Positions 7,945 to 8,142 of a DNA stretch of 8,142 nucleotides are shown here, in pieces. The position numbers and the translations under genes are program-made. Below the pieces are notes generated by a model, which worked only from the letters and a program-made list of their open reading frames with translations, ran no database searches and was not told the origin of the DNA. Every line of letters starts with the position of its first letter. The stretch's first letter is position 1. Source of the DNA: Acholeplasmatales bacterium (lineage in GTDB: Bacteria > Bacillota_I > Bacilli_A > Acholeplasmatales > Anaeroplasmataceae); contig JAILBI010000240.1 of assembly GCA_024681175.1 (NCBI GenBank), positions 1 to 8,142 on the forward strand, read 5' to 3'.

Positions 7945-8142
7945 TTATTTTATATTAAATTCTTTTACAAAATCATCATATGTTTTATTAGAATCAAAAT
8001 TATTTCTCATAATAATATGAATAAATTCTTCATTAAAAAATTTTAAATTCTTCTCTTTATTGATAGATATTAAGAAATGATATTTATTAATTAATTCTTT
8101 TATTTTATCTTTTCTTTCTCCATCATATATATCTTTTAAATT
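7945..8142 (-). CDS. C-terminal fragment of an unrecognised protein (cut by the right edge)
   Basis: The minus-strand frame entering at 8142 stays open for 65 codons to a TAA at 7947-7945, with no stop in very AT-rich DNA. It is followed at once by a strong terminator, so it is very likely the real end of a gene. The fragment is hydrophilic, rich in Lys, Asn, Ile and Phe, with no membrane segment. It contains KDIYDGERKDKIKELINKYH and ends in SNKTYDDFVKEFNIK, probably helical. I do not recognise the family and assign no function. The start lies beyond the window. It is in its own transcription unit, separate from rpiB. Confidence 0.7.
   Translation of the reverse strand, partial: NLKDIYDGERKDKIKELINKYHFLISINKEKNLKFFNEEFIHIIMRNNFDSNKTYDDFVKEFNIK

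Overview
The window is an AT-rich stretch from a low-GC Gram-positive bacterium (Bacillota), probably an anaerobic or fermentative member such as an Erysipelotrichia-like or RF39-like Bacilli lineage. That placement is an inference from the composition, the strong GGAGG ribosome binding sites, the rpiB-atp-ywzB gene order and the sodium-type c subunit. TGA is used as a true stop (ends of the atpZ and atpI genes) and tryptophan is TGG, so the code is standard and not the Mycoplasma code.

Almost everything is one minus-strand operon running from about 7836 down to 155. An extended -10 promoter (7843-7851) and a GGAGGT site precede rpiB (7811-7365). Next come atpZ, atpI, atpB (a), atpE (c), atpF (b), atpH (delta), atpA (alpha), atpG (gamma), atpD (beta), atpC (epsilon) and a small DUF1146/YwzB membrane protein. 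Gaps are never more than 25 bases and several genes overlap, so twelve genes are probably co-transcribed. Together they encode a complete F1Fo ATP synthase, its AtpZ/AtpI assembly or ion-supply helpers, a pentose-phosphate isomerase at the front and a conserved membrane protein at the end.

The most informative biology is in the Fo motor. The c subunit carries the full sodium-binding set with a second carboxylate: E45, V76, E78, T79 and Y83, equivalent to positions 32, 63, 65, 66 and 70 of the Ilyobacter tartaricus c subunit. This is the 'two-carboxylate' sodium rotor motif described in Fusobacterium. Subunit a keeps the essential Arg (R157) and Gln (Q203), but has Thr and Asp where E. coli has Glu219 and His245.

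The left edge (1-141) is the 3' end of an insertion sequence of the IS3 type on the plus strand. It holds the last 32 codons of its transposase (stop at 97-99) and a terminal inverted repeat ending in ...TTCA at 141. The element sits 13 bases beyond the stop codon of the last operon gene, pointing toward the operon. A long hairpin inside the transposase coding end (36-82) pairs better in the minus-strand RNA, because of G-U pairs, and is followed by a T-rich tract there. It probably stops atp transcription entering the element.

The right edge holds the last 65 codons of an unrecognised minus-strand gene (8142-7945) and its strong intrinsic terminator (7933-7885), which separates it from the rpiB promoter. 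No CRISPR array, RNA gene or novel multi-gene system is visible. There is no gene-free stretch longer than about 130 bases.
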